From CAWJNF01 sp963844235 (GTDB lineage Bacteria > Actinomycetota > Thermoleophilia > Gaiellales > Gaiellaceae): a DNA stretch of 64,000 bases. Position 1 is the first letter of the stretch. Every line of letters starts with the position of its first letter. The notes beneath the pieces are model-generated. The model worked only from the letters and a program-made list of their open reading frames with translations. It searched no databases and was not told the DNA's origin. The stretch is from contig CAWJNF010000008.1 of assembly GCA_963844235.1 (NCBI GenBank), positions 248,001 to 312,000 on the forward strand. The letters are read 5' to 3'. This document shows, one piece after another, positions 1 through 8,462 of this stretch. A program made the position numbers and the translations under genes.

Positions 1-2
1 GG

Positions 3-455
3 GACTGGCTGCTCGAGCGCGGTCTGCTCGCGGTGGGCGCCGAGGTCGGCGAGGAGGACCGGCGGCGAGCGGTCGACCTGCGGGAGGCCCTCCGCGTGCT
101 CCTGCTCGCCAACAACGGCGAGCCCCTCGACCCGGGCGCGGTCGAGACGCTCAACCGTACGGCGGCGACGGCGCCGCTCGAGCTCCGCTTCTCGGCTGCC
201 GGTATCGCCGAACTGGAGCCGGCAGCGGCTGATGCCGCGGGCGCGTTGGCGCGGCTCCTCGGCGTCGTCTACGCATCGATGCTGGAGGGCACCTGGCCTC
301 GGCTCAAGGCCTGCCGAAGCGAGACATGCCGCTGGGCCTTCTACGACGGCTCCAAGAACCGCTCGGGCACCTGGTGCACGATGGCCGTCTGCGGCAGCCG
401 CCAGAAAGCGCGCGCCTACCGGGCCCGTCGGGCGCAGGCGCGTACCGCCTCCTGA
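3..455 (+). CDS. CGNR zinc-finger (ABATE-type) regulator, 5' end outside window
   Basis: The reading frame is open from the window edge and ends at 455; the upstream residues (DWLLERGLL) match the start of the second half of ABATE/CGNR proteins, so the true start lies before base 1 and an ATG-like start at 33 is not needed. The C-terminal third carries the zinc-finger pattern: two Cys in CRSETC, then WAFYDGSKNRSG, WC and a final Cys in CGSRQKARAY. The family signature is CGNR; here the Asn is Ser. These proteins are presumed DNA-binding transcriptional regulators with an N-terminal ABATE domain and a C-terminal stress-response zinc ribbon. What it regulates cannot be seen. Confidence 0.8.
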   Translation, partial: DWLLERGLLAVGAEVGEEDRRRAVDLREALRVLLLANNGEPLDPGAVETLNRTAATAPLELRFSAAGIAELEPAAADAAGALARLLGVVYASMLEGTWPRLKACRSETCRWAFYDGSKNRSGTWCTMAVCGSRQKARAYRARRAQARTAS

Positions 456-470
456 GCAAGCCCAGCCGAG

Positions 471-548
471 CGGGGTCAAGTCTTGCATTAGCACATAAGC
501 CGTGGCACCCGACGGCGGGCTCATGCTGCTATGCAAGACTTGACCCCG
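471..548. repeat. Long palindromic repeat, copy A
   Basis: An 18-base arm (471-488, beginning CGGGGTCAAGTCTTGCAT) is repeated in perfect inverse orientation at 531-548, enclosing 42 bases that include ACATAAGCCG. The same arms occur at 2602-2687, and a single inverted arm at 3654-3681. It lies between the CGNR gene and the sigma gene. It could fold as a bidirectional terminator, but the long identical arms shared among copies look more like a dispersed palindromic element of the REP/MITE type. Confidence 0.8.
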
Positions 549-619
549 TTCGTTGTCGTTTGGCTGGGACCCTGAGCGGCCCGCGAACAATCGACGCGCG
601 GCCGGAGTCCAAGACGACG

Positions 620-1196
620 ATGAGCACGATGTCGCTGGCCGGGCGGATCGCCGAGATCGCGCCCGAGGTAGTCGAACGGGCGCGGCGCGGCGACCACGAG
701 GCGTTCGCCGCCGTGGTCCGGCACTACGACCCCGGCCTGCGAGCGCTCGCCTACCGTCTGCTGCACGACCGGGACCGGATGGACGACGTGCTCCAGGAGG
801 CCTACGTGCGAGCCTTCCGGAGCCTGCCACGATTCCGGCGCAGGGCGGCGCTCGGCACGTGGCTCTACCGGATTGTCTACAACGCGTGCCTCGACGAGCT
901 GCGGCGGTCACGGCGGAGCGCCGCCCTACGCGCTCGAGGAGCTCTCCGAGCCGCCCGATCCGCAGCCCGGGCTCGATGAGACGGTGGCGTGGCGGCGCGA
1001 CCTCGCGCGGGCGCTGGCCGGGCTTGCGCCCGCGGAGCGGGCGGCGGTCCTCCTCGTCGACGCCCAGGGGCTCGACTACCGGGCCGCCGGCGAGGTGCTC
1101 GGAGTGCCACCGGGAACGGTCGCCTCGAGGCTCCACCGGGCCCGCGCCCGGCTTCGCGGCGCCCTGAGCGAGCACGAAGGAGCGCCGGAGCGATGA
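620..1196 (+). pseudogene. ECF-type RNA polymerase sigma factor, frameshifted
   Basis: From the ATG at 620 the product shows sigma region 2 (residues about 15-95: GDHEAFAAVVRHYDPGLRALA, then DDVLQEAYVRAFRSLPRFR and WLYRIVYNACLDELRR). At about 905-925, in a GC-rich run after LDELRR, the frame must shift by one base to continue into the linker (YALEELSEPPDP) and region 4 (LAPAERAAVLLVDAQG, then YRAAGEVLGVPPGTVASRLHRAR), ending at 1196. The stop overlaps the ATG of the anti-sigma gene (ATGA at 1193). Either a pseudogene or an assembly indel; all functional regions are otherwise present, which favours a recent event or error. Confidence 0.8.
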
Positions 1197-2599
1197 GCAA
1201 GCACCTACAGGAGTGGCGTGACGAAGAGCTCGGCGAATGGCTGGCGGAGCTCGGCACGCCGGAGCACCGGCCGGACTTCCTCCCGGAGCTTCGGCATCGG
1301 CTGGCACAGGAGCGGCGGGTCAGCGGAGCCCACGCGCGGTGGCACCACGCTCATCGCGGCAGGCTCCGCTTCGCGCTGCGCGCCGCGGTCGTTGCCGCGG
1401 TCGTCGCCGTCGTCGTCCTCCTGGTCGGCCTTCCGCGGGACGACCGACTTCCCGACGTCGTCCAGCCGTCCATCGCTACCGCTGCCGCGATCAAGGCGGA
1501 CGTGCGTGCCGCGTTGGCTCAGGCCGAGACCCTCAGCGGGATCGTGGTGAGCGACGGCCCCAGGAGAGGTGACGAGAATCGCTGGCGGTTCGTCCTCGCC
1601 GCGAACGGGGACTTTCGGCTGACCGGCATCACCCTCGTCGAGAACATCGCCTACGACGCTGCCACGGGAGTGGAGCGCTCGCTCAACCCGAGCGCCAGCG
1701 TCGGCGGCGACACGCTCTTCGCGGCGGAGCGGCGCGGTATCGCGCCAGGCCCACCGGACGGCGGCCCGGCGACGTGGCTCCTGCCGCGGAACTTCGGTGC
1801 AGTCGTACGGGCACTCCTGGCGACCGACGACCCGCGTGTGCGGGAGACGAGCTACGAAGGGCGGCCGGCCTGGCGCCTCGACATCGACGTGGCTCCGAAT
1901 GCGATCGTCCCCGAGCTCTCCGGCAACCGCTTCGAGATCACGGTCGACCGCGGCACCGGCATCCCGGTGCGGGTGGTGGAGCGGAAGGATGGCGCGTTCC
2001 TGAGCGAGATCCGGATCGAGGACATCGCCGTCGACGCCGAGCTCGGGCCGGATGCTTTCGCGCTCGAGTTCCCCGCAGGCGCCGAGGTGCTGCGAAGCGA
2101 CGATGGCTTTCGCCGCGTGGAGCTCGGCAAGGTCGGAGCGGCCGCCGGGTACTCGCCGCTCGTGCCGTCGTTCGTCCCCGAGGGCTACGAGCTGGCCGAG
2201 GTCGCCGTCGCCCCGAGAGCGGCGCCGACCGGCGCCGAGGCGGGGAATCCCGAGTCGCGCATGGTCGTATCGCTCTCCTACCGTCGCGGCCTCGACCAGT
2301 TCCTCGTCACCACCCGGCTCGCGGGCGTGCTCGTCGACGGCGGCCCGGCGCTGCCAGTCGAGGAGCGCTGGGGCGATCCGCTTGCCACCGGCGAAGGATT
2401 CCGCGACGAGCCCGAGATCGTCGCGATCCGCGGCGGGGCGCTCGCCGGCGCCGACGCCGAGCTGCTCATCGCGCCGCGGGGGATCCCGCACGCATGGGTG
2501 CTCACGGACGAGCTCGTGGTCACGGTCGGCGGCGACCTCAGCCGCGACGAGCTCATCAGGGCCATGGAGTCTCTCGCTCCGATGGGCGGGGCGGGATGA
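1193..2599 (+). CDS. Membrane anti-sigma factor with LolA/RseB-like sensor domain
   Basis: 468 residues. The start at 1193 is chosen because it overlaps the sigma stop by 4 bases. The cytoplasmic N-terminus (1-58) is short and acidic and lacks the His/Cys zinc anti-sigma motif. A single membrane segment is at about 61-80 (ALRAAVVAAVVAVVVLLVGL). The long extracytoplasmic part resembles RseB/MucB-LolA-like beta domains (about 110-320; FEITVDRGTGIPVRVVERKDG), followed by a DUF4367-like tail (PSFVPEGYELAEVAV). In such pairs the membrane protein holds the ECF sigma factor until an envelope signal arrives. If the sigma gene is truly broken, this gene is an orphan. Confidence 0.75.
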   Translation: MSKHLQEWRDEELGEWLAELGTPEHRPDFLPELRHRLAQERRVSGAHARWHHAHRGRLRFALRAAVVAAVVAVVVLLVGLPRDDRLPDVVQPSIATAAAIKADVRAALAQAETLSGIVVSDGPRRGDENRWRFVLAANGDFRLTGITLVENIAYDAATGVERSLNPSASVGGDTLFAAERRGIAPGPPDGGPATWLLPRNFGAVVRALLATDDPRVRETSYEGRPAWRLDIDVAPNAIVPELSGNRFEITVDRGTGIPVRVVERKDGAFLSEIRIEDIAVDAELGPDAFALEFPAGAEVLRSDDGFRRVELGKVGAAAGYSPLVPSFVPEGYELAEVAVAPRAAPTGAEAGNPESRMVVSLSYRRGLDQFLVTTRLAGVLVDGGPALPVEERWGDPLATGEGFRDEPEIVAIRGGALAGADAELLIAPRGIPHAWVLTDELVVTVGGDLSRDELIRAMESLAPMGGAG

Positions 2600-2601
2600 C
2601 G

Positions 2602-2687
2602 GCGACCGGGGTCAAGTCTTGCATACGAACATAAGCCGGCGAGAGCGAGGCTCGTCATGTGTGTTTGCAAGACTTGACCCCGGTCGC
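2602..2687. repeat. Long palindromic repeat, copy B
   Basis: A 22-base arm at 2602-2623 is a perfect inverse of 2666-2687; the core is the same GGGGTCAAGTCTTGCA as copy A and the inner ACATAAGCCG is also shared. Here the perfect arms extend four bases further, so flanking bases differ but stay paired, as expected for a folded element. It begins three bases after the anti-sigma stop codon. Confidence 0.8.
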
Positions 2688-2736
2688 ACGAGTTGGGGGC
2701 TGACGAAGGCGCCGGCTGGGGAGCGAACCCCAGGCG

Positions 2737-3640
2737 ATGAGCCGCGACCGACACGAGAACGCACGTGACTGGCCGACAGACCGGGCCCTGACGCGGCGAG
2801 CGTTCGTGGTCGGGCTCGGCGGAGTGGCTGCCGGTCTCGCCGCCGGGCGACTCTCGCCGATCGCGGCGGCGGGCGCCGGACGGGATCGCAAGGCCGACCA
2901 CGTCAGCGGCGAGGTGCCGCTTGCCTGGTTCGACCTCTCGCTGCGCCTCGTCCGAAGCGGACCGGCTACAGCCCGCCGGTGGCGTCCCGCGCGTTTGCTT
3001 ACGCGGGTCTGACGCTGTACGAGGCGGTCGTCCCGGGGATGCCCGGCTACCGCTCGCTCGGGCGGCTGTTCCCGGGTCTCGACGGCGTGCCGGAGGAGCG
3101 AGGAGAGGGATACGACTGGGAGGCGGCCGCCAACGCCGCGCTCGCGGCGATCTTCAGAAACCTCATCCCAACCGCCGGCGCGGCGGAGCTCGAGGCGCTG
3201 GACGCTCTCGAAGCCACCTTCGACCGCCGCCTCTCCCGGGACCTTTCGCACCGCGTCCGCTCCCGTTCCCGGCAGCGCGGCGCGATGTGGCTGACGCGCT
3301 CTTCGCGTGGTCGCAAGGGGACGGCGGCCACGAGGGCCACCTCCGAAACTTCCCGCCGTACGTCCCCCCGGTGGGCCCTGGTCTCTGGGCGCCCACACCG
3401 CCCGGGTTCCCTCGGCTCTCCAGCCGACCTGGGGGTCGAACCGGACGTTCGCGATCGCCGACGGAACGGCCTTTCCGCCCGGCGACCATCCGCCGTACTC
3501 GGAAGAGCCAGGGTCCCGGTTCCGGCGTGAGGCGCTGGAGGTATACGACACGGTGAACGCGCTGAGGGCCGAACAGGAGGCGATCGCTCGCTTCTGGTCG
3601 GACGACCCCGGGCAGACGTCGACCCCTCCAGCCCGGGACA
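2737..3640 (+). pseudogene. Vanadium haloperoxidase / PAP2-like secreted protein, decayed remnant
   Basis: The first frame gives a twin-arginine signal (TRRAFVVGLGG followed by an Ala-rich stretch) and VPLAWFDLSLRLVR. The match then moves frame near 2960 (GYSPPVASRAFAYAGLTLYEAV), again near 3240-3290 (VADALFAWSQGDGGHEG) and again near 3420 (QPTWGSNRTFAIADG, then EQEAIARFWSDDPG). This order is that of bacterial vanadium-dependent haloperoxidase-like proteins of the PAP2 superfamily, whose phosphate/vanadate-binding motifs lie further downstream; here the sequence stops at about 3640, right before a copy of the palindromic repeat. At least three frameshifts plus loss of the catalytic half make this a pseudogene. 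Confidence 0.75.
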
Positions 3641-3653
3641 GCTCGGTCGGCCC

Positions 3654-3681
3654 CTTATGTTGCTATGAAAGACTTGACCCC
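3654..3681. repeat. Palindromic repeat, single-arm copy C
   Basis: Read on the minus strand, this matches the left arm and inner segment of copies A and B (GGGGTCAAGTCTTTCAT, then AACATAAG) with one or two changes (TTTCAT for TTGCAT). Only one arm is present. It sits exactly where the haloperoxidase remnant ends, so the element or its loss may mark the deletion point. Confidence 0.65.
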
Positions 3682-3700
3682 AGGTGGTTGACCCGGGAGG

Positions 3701-5275
3701 TCAGGCCGCCGCCTCGGTCGACGCTGGCGTGAGCGTCAACGGCAGCTCGGCGTCGGCCTGCTCGATCAGCAAGGGATCATGGGTGGCGCAGACGACCGCG
3801 GCGCCGAGCTCGCCGGCGAGCCGCGCGAGAAGCGTTCCGACCGCGATGGCGTTGGCCTGGTCGAGTCGCGCCGTCGGCTCGTCGACGAGGAGGAGCGCCG
3901 GCCGAGCGGCGAGAGCCCGGGCGACGGCGACGCGCTGGCGCTGGCCGGAGGAGAGCGTCTCGACGGTCCGCGATCCGAGGAGGTCGAGGCCGACCTCGGC
4001 GAGCGCCTCCTGCGCACGGGCGAACGCCTCGGCGCCGGTGACGCCGCGGAGCTCGAGGCCGAGCTCGACGTTCTCCGACGCGGAGAGGAACGGGACGAGC
4101 CCATGATCCTGTGCGACCCAGCCGATGTGCTCGCGGCGGAATGCGGCCCGCTCGTCGCGGCTGAGCCGCGCGAGAGCCGTGCCGAGCACGACGACGTCGC
4201 CCGCGGTTGGCAGCGAAAGGCCGGCGAGGAGCTCGAGCAGCGTGGTCTTGCCGGACCCGGACGGGCCCGTCACCGCGATGAGCCGGGCGGCCGGGAACGA
4301 GGCGGTCAGCTCCCTGATCGGCTCCGGCGAGCCCGGTGGACCGTATCGCCTCGAAACGCCGCGTAGCGCGGCGACCGTGCGGCTCACTGGCTTCTCGGCG
4401 CCCCCTTCGCGTCCAGCAGGCGCGGCGTGCGGCTCGACCGCACGGCCGGCGGGCGCAACGACGATGCCGTCGGGCGTGAGCCGGGCCGCCGCACGCGTCC
4501 CGATCCTTGCCCGCCGCAGGAGCTCCTCGGAGAGGCGGAGCCACCCGCCGCGGCCCACGACGATCGCCTCCTCGCCGCCTACGGCACGCACGGCTTCGTC
4601 GCTCAGCCGCCCGTCGCGGATGCGCACGATGCGGTCGGCGATCCGGGCCGACTCCGGGTCGTGGCTGACGATGACGGCCGCGCAGCGCTGCTCGTCTACG
4701 AGCTCCGCCACGAGCTCGTAGACGGTGCGGGCGCTGGCGGCGTCGAGCTCGCCGGTCGGCTCGTCGGCGAGCAGGAGCCTCGGGTGCGGGGCCAGCGCCA
4801 TGCAGACCGCGAGTCGCTGCTGCTCGCCGCCCGAGAGCTCGGCCGGCCGTGCACGGGCGCGGTCGGCGAGACCCACCCGCTCGAGCAGCTCGTCGGCGCG
4901 GCCGAGTCGCTCCCGGCGGGTGGCGCCGTCGAGGGCGAGGCGCAGCCCTGTGACGTCGCGGACGCTGAGCTCGGGCGCGAGCGCATTGCGGTGGTGCTGG
5001 TCGACGTAGCCGAGGCGAAGCCCGCGGAAGTCCGCGAGCGCACGGCGCGAGAGCCGGGGGAGCTCCTCTCCGAGGACGGTGACGGTGCCGGCCGAGGGGC
5101 GGTCGAGGCCGGCGAGCAGCCGGAGCAGCGTCGTCTTGCCGGAGCCGCTCGGCCCGAGGACGACGCAGATCTCCTCCGCGTGGACCTCGAGCGTGAGCCC
5201 CTGCAGCGCCGCGACGCCGCCCTCGGCCGTCGGATGGATCCGGAACACGTCGCGCACGGCGGCCGCCGAGCTCAC
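3701..5275 (-). CDS. ABC exporter ATPase with two fused nucleotide-binding domains (MacB/LolD-like)
   Basis: 524 residues with two complete ABC ATPase domains. First: Walker A GPSGSGKTT at 41-49, signature LSGGE at 147-151, Walker B LLLADE at 167-172, switch His in VSHD. Second: Walker A at 337-345, signature LSSGQ at 441-445 (Ser for the usual first Gly), Walker B LLLVDE at 461-466, His in ATHD. A linker of about 80 residues joins them. It overlaps the upstream FtsX-type permease gene by 4 bases (5272-5275), so the two form one exporter operon, probably for a lipid or envelope substrate or a macrolide/peptide. The fusion supplies both ATPases of a transporter whose permease is also a double-length chain. 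Confidence 0.88.
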   Translation of the reverse strand: MSSAAAVRDVFRIHPTAEGGVAALQGLTLEVHAEEICVVLGPSGSGKTTLLRLLAGLDRPSAGTVTVLGEELPRLSRRALADFRGLRLGYVDQHHRNALAPELSVRDVTGLRLALDGATRRERLGRADELLERVGLADRARARPAELSGGEQQRLAVCMALAPHPRLLLADEPTGELDAASARTVYELVAELVDEQRCAAVIVSHDPESARIADRIVRIRDGRLSDEAVRAVGGEEAIVVGRGGWLRLSEELLRRARIGTRAAARLTPDGIVVAPAGRAVEPHAAPAGREGGAEKPVSRTVAALRGVSRRYGPPGSPEPIRELTASFPAARLIAVTGPSGSGKTTLLELLAGLSLPTAGDVVVLGTALARLSRDERAAFRREHIGWVAQDHGLVPFLSASENVELGLELRGVTGAEAFARAQEALAEVGLDLLGSRTVETLSSGQRQRVAVARALAARPALLLVDEPTARLDQANAIAVGTLLARLAGELGAAVVCATHDPLLIEQADAELPLTLTPASTEAAA

Positions 5276-8200
5276 GCGACCGGCTCCTCGCGTGCCGCCC
5301 GGCCGCGGAAGGCGAGCCGTGACACCAGCACCACCACCATGAGGGCAACTGCGAGGTAACCGGCGAGCGCAGCCGCGGCCAGCCGCCAGTCGACCGCAAG
5401 GCGCAATGGCGGCTCGGCGTCTGCTACGCCGGCGCTGACCGCGACGAGAGCGACGACGACCGCGCCGAGCGCGATGCCGATCGCGACGCCGCCGAGCACG
5501 CCGAAGCCCGCGAGCGTCCCGGCCCGCGCCTCGACGGCGCGCCGCAGCAACCGCGGTTCTGCGCCCTGCGCCTCGAGGTCGTCGAAGGTGCCGCGGTCGT
5601 CGCGCAGGCTCGCGAGCACGCTGAGGACGAGCCCTGCGAGCCCGAGCAGGAGCGCGGCGGCGGCGGCGGCCGCAAGCGTCAGCAAGATGCCGTCCGCGAG
5701 CGGCTCCCGGGCGAGCGCCGTCTCGAGCTCCGCGCGCGAGCGGACGTCGAGCACGGCGAACGGCGGCTCCGCGAGTGCCGCCGCGACCGCCGCCTGCCCG
5801 CGGGCGGGCGCGTCCAGCCAGATCTCGTTCACGAGCCCCGCCCCAGGTCGGGCAGCGTTGAGCGCCGCCACGAGTGCAGCGCGATCGGCCACCACCGCCT
5901 CCCCCGGTATGCCGGGGAAGCGCTCGACGACTCCGGCGACGTGGACGAGCAGGTCGCCGCCCGCGATGCGCAGGGAGAGGACGCCGCCGCGCCCGGCCGC
6001 GGCCGCGAGACGCGGCGAGACGACGGCGGGGATCGCGTAGCCGTCGATCGCCTGGCGCGGGCGGAACCAGCTCGTGTCCTCGACGGTGAGCGTGAGGTCG
6101 AGAACCGCGCCGGCGTCGGTCTGTGTGGCACGGATGCCGTCGTCGCCAACCCAGCCGGCGTATCCGGCGAGCGACTCGAGCCCGTTGTCCGTCTCGGCCG
6201 CGAGGAAGCCGAGCTCGAGACTGCTCGTGAAGGCGCCGCCCGCTCCGGCCCCGGTCTCGACGAGACGGCTCGGCGGGCGGATCGCGAGCGCCATGACCTC
6301 GCCGCCACGCGCCTCGGCGGGAAGCTCGGCGCGCAGCACCCCGTCCTCGGCGTCATCGAGCCGTCCGAGCTCCACGGTGAGGTAGCGGTCCTCGACGGTC
6401 CGTACGCTGGCCCGAACCGACATCGACTGGCCCTCGGCGGGCAGGACGAGCGCGCGCGCATCCTCGGGAATCCGGACGCCCACGAGCTCAGTGGGTCGCG
6501 CCGGCTCGAGCCGCCGCGCGATCTCCTCGCGCGAGAGCGCCGAGAAGTCGTCGCGCCAGCCGTCGAGCGCCGGGATCCCCGCGGCGTCGAGGCCGAGGAC
6601 GGTCGCTCCGCTCGTCCCGAGCCGGGGGACGCTGCCTGCGAGACGCGCGACGGGCGTCACCTCGACTCCGGGCAGCGCCTGGAAGCGCCCGAGCGGAGCG
6701 GCATCGAGCACGGGGACGAGGCGGCGGAGATCCTCGCGGACGACGAAGTCCGGCGGCACCTGGAACGCGGCCTGCTGCTCCTGCCCGCGTGCGAGCGTGG
6801 TGCGGTACGCCGCGGCAAAGAGGGCGAGCGAGACGGCGACGACGAAGACCGCGAGCGCCACCGAGGCACCCGCCGGCTCGCGGGCGAGGGAGACGAACGC
6901 GATGCGGAGGGCGAGCGAGCGGCCGCGTGCCAGTCGCTCGAGACCGCGCGCGAGCAACGCAAACAGCCGGGCGGCCAGCACGGCGGCGGCGAATGTGACA
7001 AGCGCGGGGAGGAGGGTGAGAAGCGGCGCCGTGCCGCCTTCCTGGGCGAGCTCGTCGCGGTCGAGGTCGCCGCGGGCCAGGGCGAGCCCGACGAGCGCGA
7101 GGGCGGCAAGTGCCGCCACGTCCAGCGGCGAGACGGCGCGCCGGCGCAGGCCGAGCGCGGGCGAGGCCAGCACGGCGAAGACGACGCACGCTGCTCCCAC
7201 CGCCGCCGCGGCGCCGATGGCAAGACCTTGGCCGGAGACGACAGAGTGCGCCAGCACGTCGCCCGGCGGTGCGTCCGCCCTCCGGGCGATGACCGCGCCG
7301 GCCGCGGCGCCGGCGACCCAACCTGCGGCGGTGCCGAGCGCGCCGAGGACGAGCGCTTCGGCCGCGGTCATCAACGCGAGCTGCCAGCGCCGCGCGCCGG
7401 CCCAGAGGAGGCGCCGCCGCGCCGACGCCGCGTCCCCCCGCAGGCTCAGGGCCGCGAGCACGGCGAATGCGAAGAGCAGGGCGGCGACCTCGCCGCCGAC
7501 CAGCAGCAGGCGCCGCCCGCCCGCCTGGCCCGACGCGCGGGCCGTCTCGAGCTCCTCGGTTGGCGCCAGCACCTCGAAGGAGGCGGATACGGCTCGGAGC
7601 GATGAGCGAGCGCGCTGGACGTCGCCGCGGAAGCCCTCGACGTCCCAGACGTGGAGGCCGCCGCCGGCGAGCGGCACCACCCAGGCGAGGCTGCGGTAGA
7701 CCGAGCGTAGGACCGGCGAGGCGACCAGGCCCTCGACGCCGTCGGCGATCACGAGCGGCGGCGGCGCCGGCTCGTGGTAGCGCGGGCTCTGGTTGCCGGC
7801 GCCGAGCACCGCTCCTTCGCGGCTGTCGTTCTCGACCGGGGCGAGGAAGTCGCCGAAGAGGACATCCGACGCGAGCCTCGCCTCGCCGACCACCGCGAGC
7901 CGGAGGCCGGGGGCGTCGGGTATGCGCCCCTCACCCCGGATAAGCAGCACCTCGCAGCGCTCGGGCCGGCAGGGCTGCGGGAGCCGGCCGGACTCGAGCT
8001 CGACCCAGTCCTCGAGCCCCTCGACGGCGCCGAGCCCGATATAGGCGCCGGCGACGGTGCTTTCCCGGTAGAGGGCGATCGCGGTTGGCGCCCGTTCCGA
8101 CACGGTGGCCAGCTCGCGGCGCACCCGCTCGTCGAGCGAGCCGTACTTCTCGAGGAGCTGGCCGGGCACGCCGAACGAGACTGCCCGCACGGCACGGCTC

Positions 8201-8391
8201 GATGGCGGAAGGTTGTCGATCGCGTTCGCGAGGCTGCGATCCTGCGCCACGAGTCCGCCGGCGAGGACTGCGGCGAGAACGCCCGTTCCCGCTGCCATCC
8301 CCAGCACGGGGAGCGCGACGAGCGCCGGGCGCGCGCGCAGCCTGGCGCCGGCCAGGCGCAGGACCGAGGCCGCGCGGCGCACGAAGTCCAT
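5272..8391 (-). CDS. FtsX-like ABC permease, double-domain
   Basis: 1039 residues. An N-terminal membrane segment (about 22-45, VALPVLGMAAGTGVLAAVLAGG) is followed by a large periplasmic-type MacB-PCD region, a central cluster of membrane helices (about 285-530), a second soluble region (about 560-880) and a final helix cluster (about 890-1030). This is the layout of tandem FtsX permeases of the MacB/LolCE superfamily. Its partner ATPase follows with a 4-base overlap. The ATG at 8391 is 71 bases from the divergent LysR gene start, so the two promoters share one short region, suggesting but not proving control by that LysR protein. Substrate unknown. Confidence 0.85.
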   Translation of the reverse strand: MDFVRRAASVLRLAGARLRARPALVALPVLGMAAGTGVLAAVLAGGLVAQDRSLANAIDNLPPSSRAVRAVSFGVPGQLLEKYGSLDERVRRELATVSERAPTAIALYRESTVAGAYIGLGAVEGLEDWVELESGRLPQPCRPERCEVLLIRGEGRIPDAPGLRLAVVGEARLASDVLFGDFLAPVENDSREGAVLGAGNQSPRYHEPAPPPLVIADGVEGLVASPVLRSVYRSLAWVVPLAGGGLHVWDVEGFRGDVQRARSSLRAVSASFEVLAPTEELETARASGQAGGRRLLLVGGEVAALLFAFAVLAALSLRGDAASARRRLLWAGARRWQLALMTAAEALVLGALGTAAGWVAGAAAGAVIARRADAPPGDVLAHSVVSGQGLAIGAAAAVGAACVVFAVLASPALGLRRRAVSPLDVAALAALALVGLALARGDLDRDELAQEGGTAPLLTLLPALVTFAAAVLAARLFALLARGLERLARGRSLALRIAFVSLAREPAGASVALAVFVVAVSLALFAAAYRTTLARGQEQQAAFQVPPDFVVREDLRRLVPVLDAAPLGRFQALPGVEVTPVARLAGSVPRLGTSGATVLGLDAAGIPALDGWRDDFSALSREEIARRLEPARPTELVGVRIPEDARALVLPAEGQSMSVRASVRTVEDRYLTVELGRLDDAEDGVLRAELPAEARGGEVMALAIRPPSRLVETGAGAGGAFTSSLELGFLAAETDNGLESLAGYAGWVGDDGIRATQTDAGAVLDLTLTVEDTSWFRPRQAIDGYAIPAVVSPRLAAAAGRGGVLSLRIAGGDLLVHVAGVVERFPGIPGEAVVADRAALVAALNAARPGAGLVNEIWLDAPARGQAAVAAALAEPPFAVLDVRSRAELETALAREPLADGILLTLAAAAAAALLLGLAGLVLSVLASLRDDRGTFDDLEAQGAEPRLLRRAVEARAGTLAGFGVLGGVAIGIALGAVVVALVAVSAGVADAEPPLRLAVDWRLAAAALAGYLAVALMVVVLVSRLAFRGRAAREEPVA

Positions 8392-8450
8392 CCAGGTGAC
8401 TCTGCCAGCCGCGGAGCGGCTCGACCGATCCGCTTCGTACGGGTCGAGGC

Positions 8451-8456
8451 TAAGCT
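8451..8456 (+). promoter_or_regulatory. -10 box TAAGCT, leaderless start for the LysR gene
   Basis: TAAGCT (TAnnnT class) ends exactly 6 bases before the ATG at 8463, so transcription would begin at or next to the start codon. No Shine-Dalgarno sequence precedes the ATG. The same spacing recurs at several other genes in this window. Confidence 0.5.
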
Positions 8457-8462
8457 TCCCTT

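Noticed and set aside
3711..8390. Long plus-strand open frames across the ABC/FtsX genes
   Set aside because: They are shadows of the high-GC minus-strand genes: Arg/Gly/Ala-rich with no motifs.
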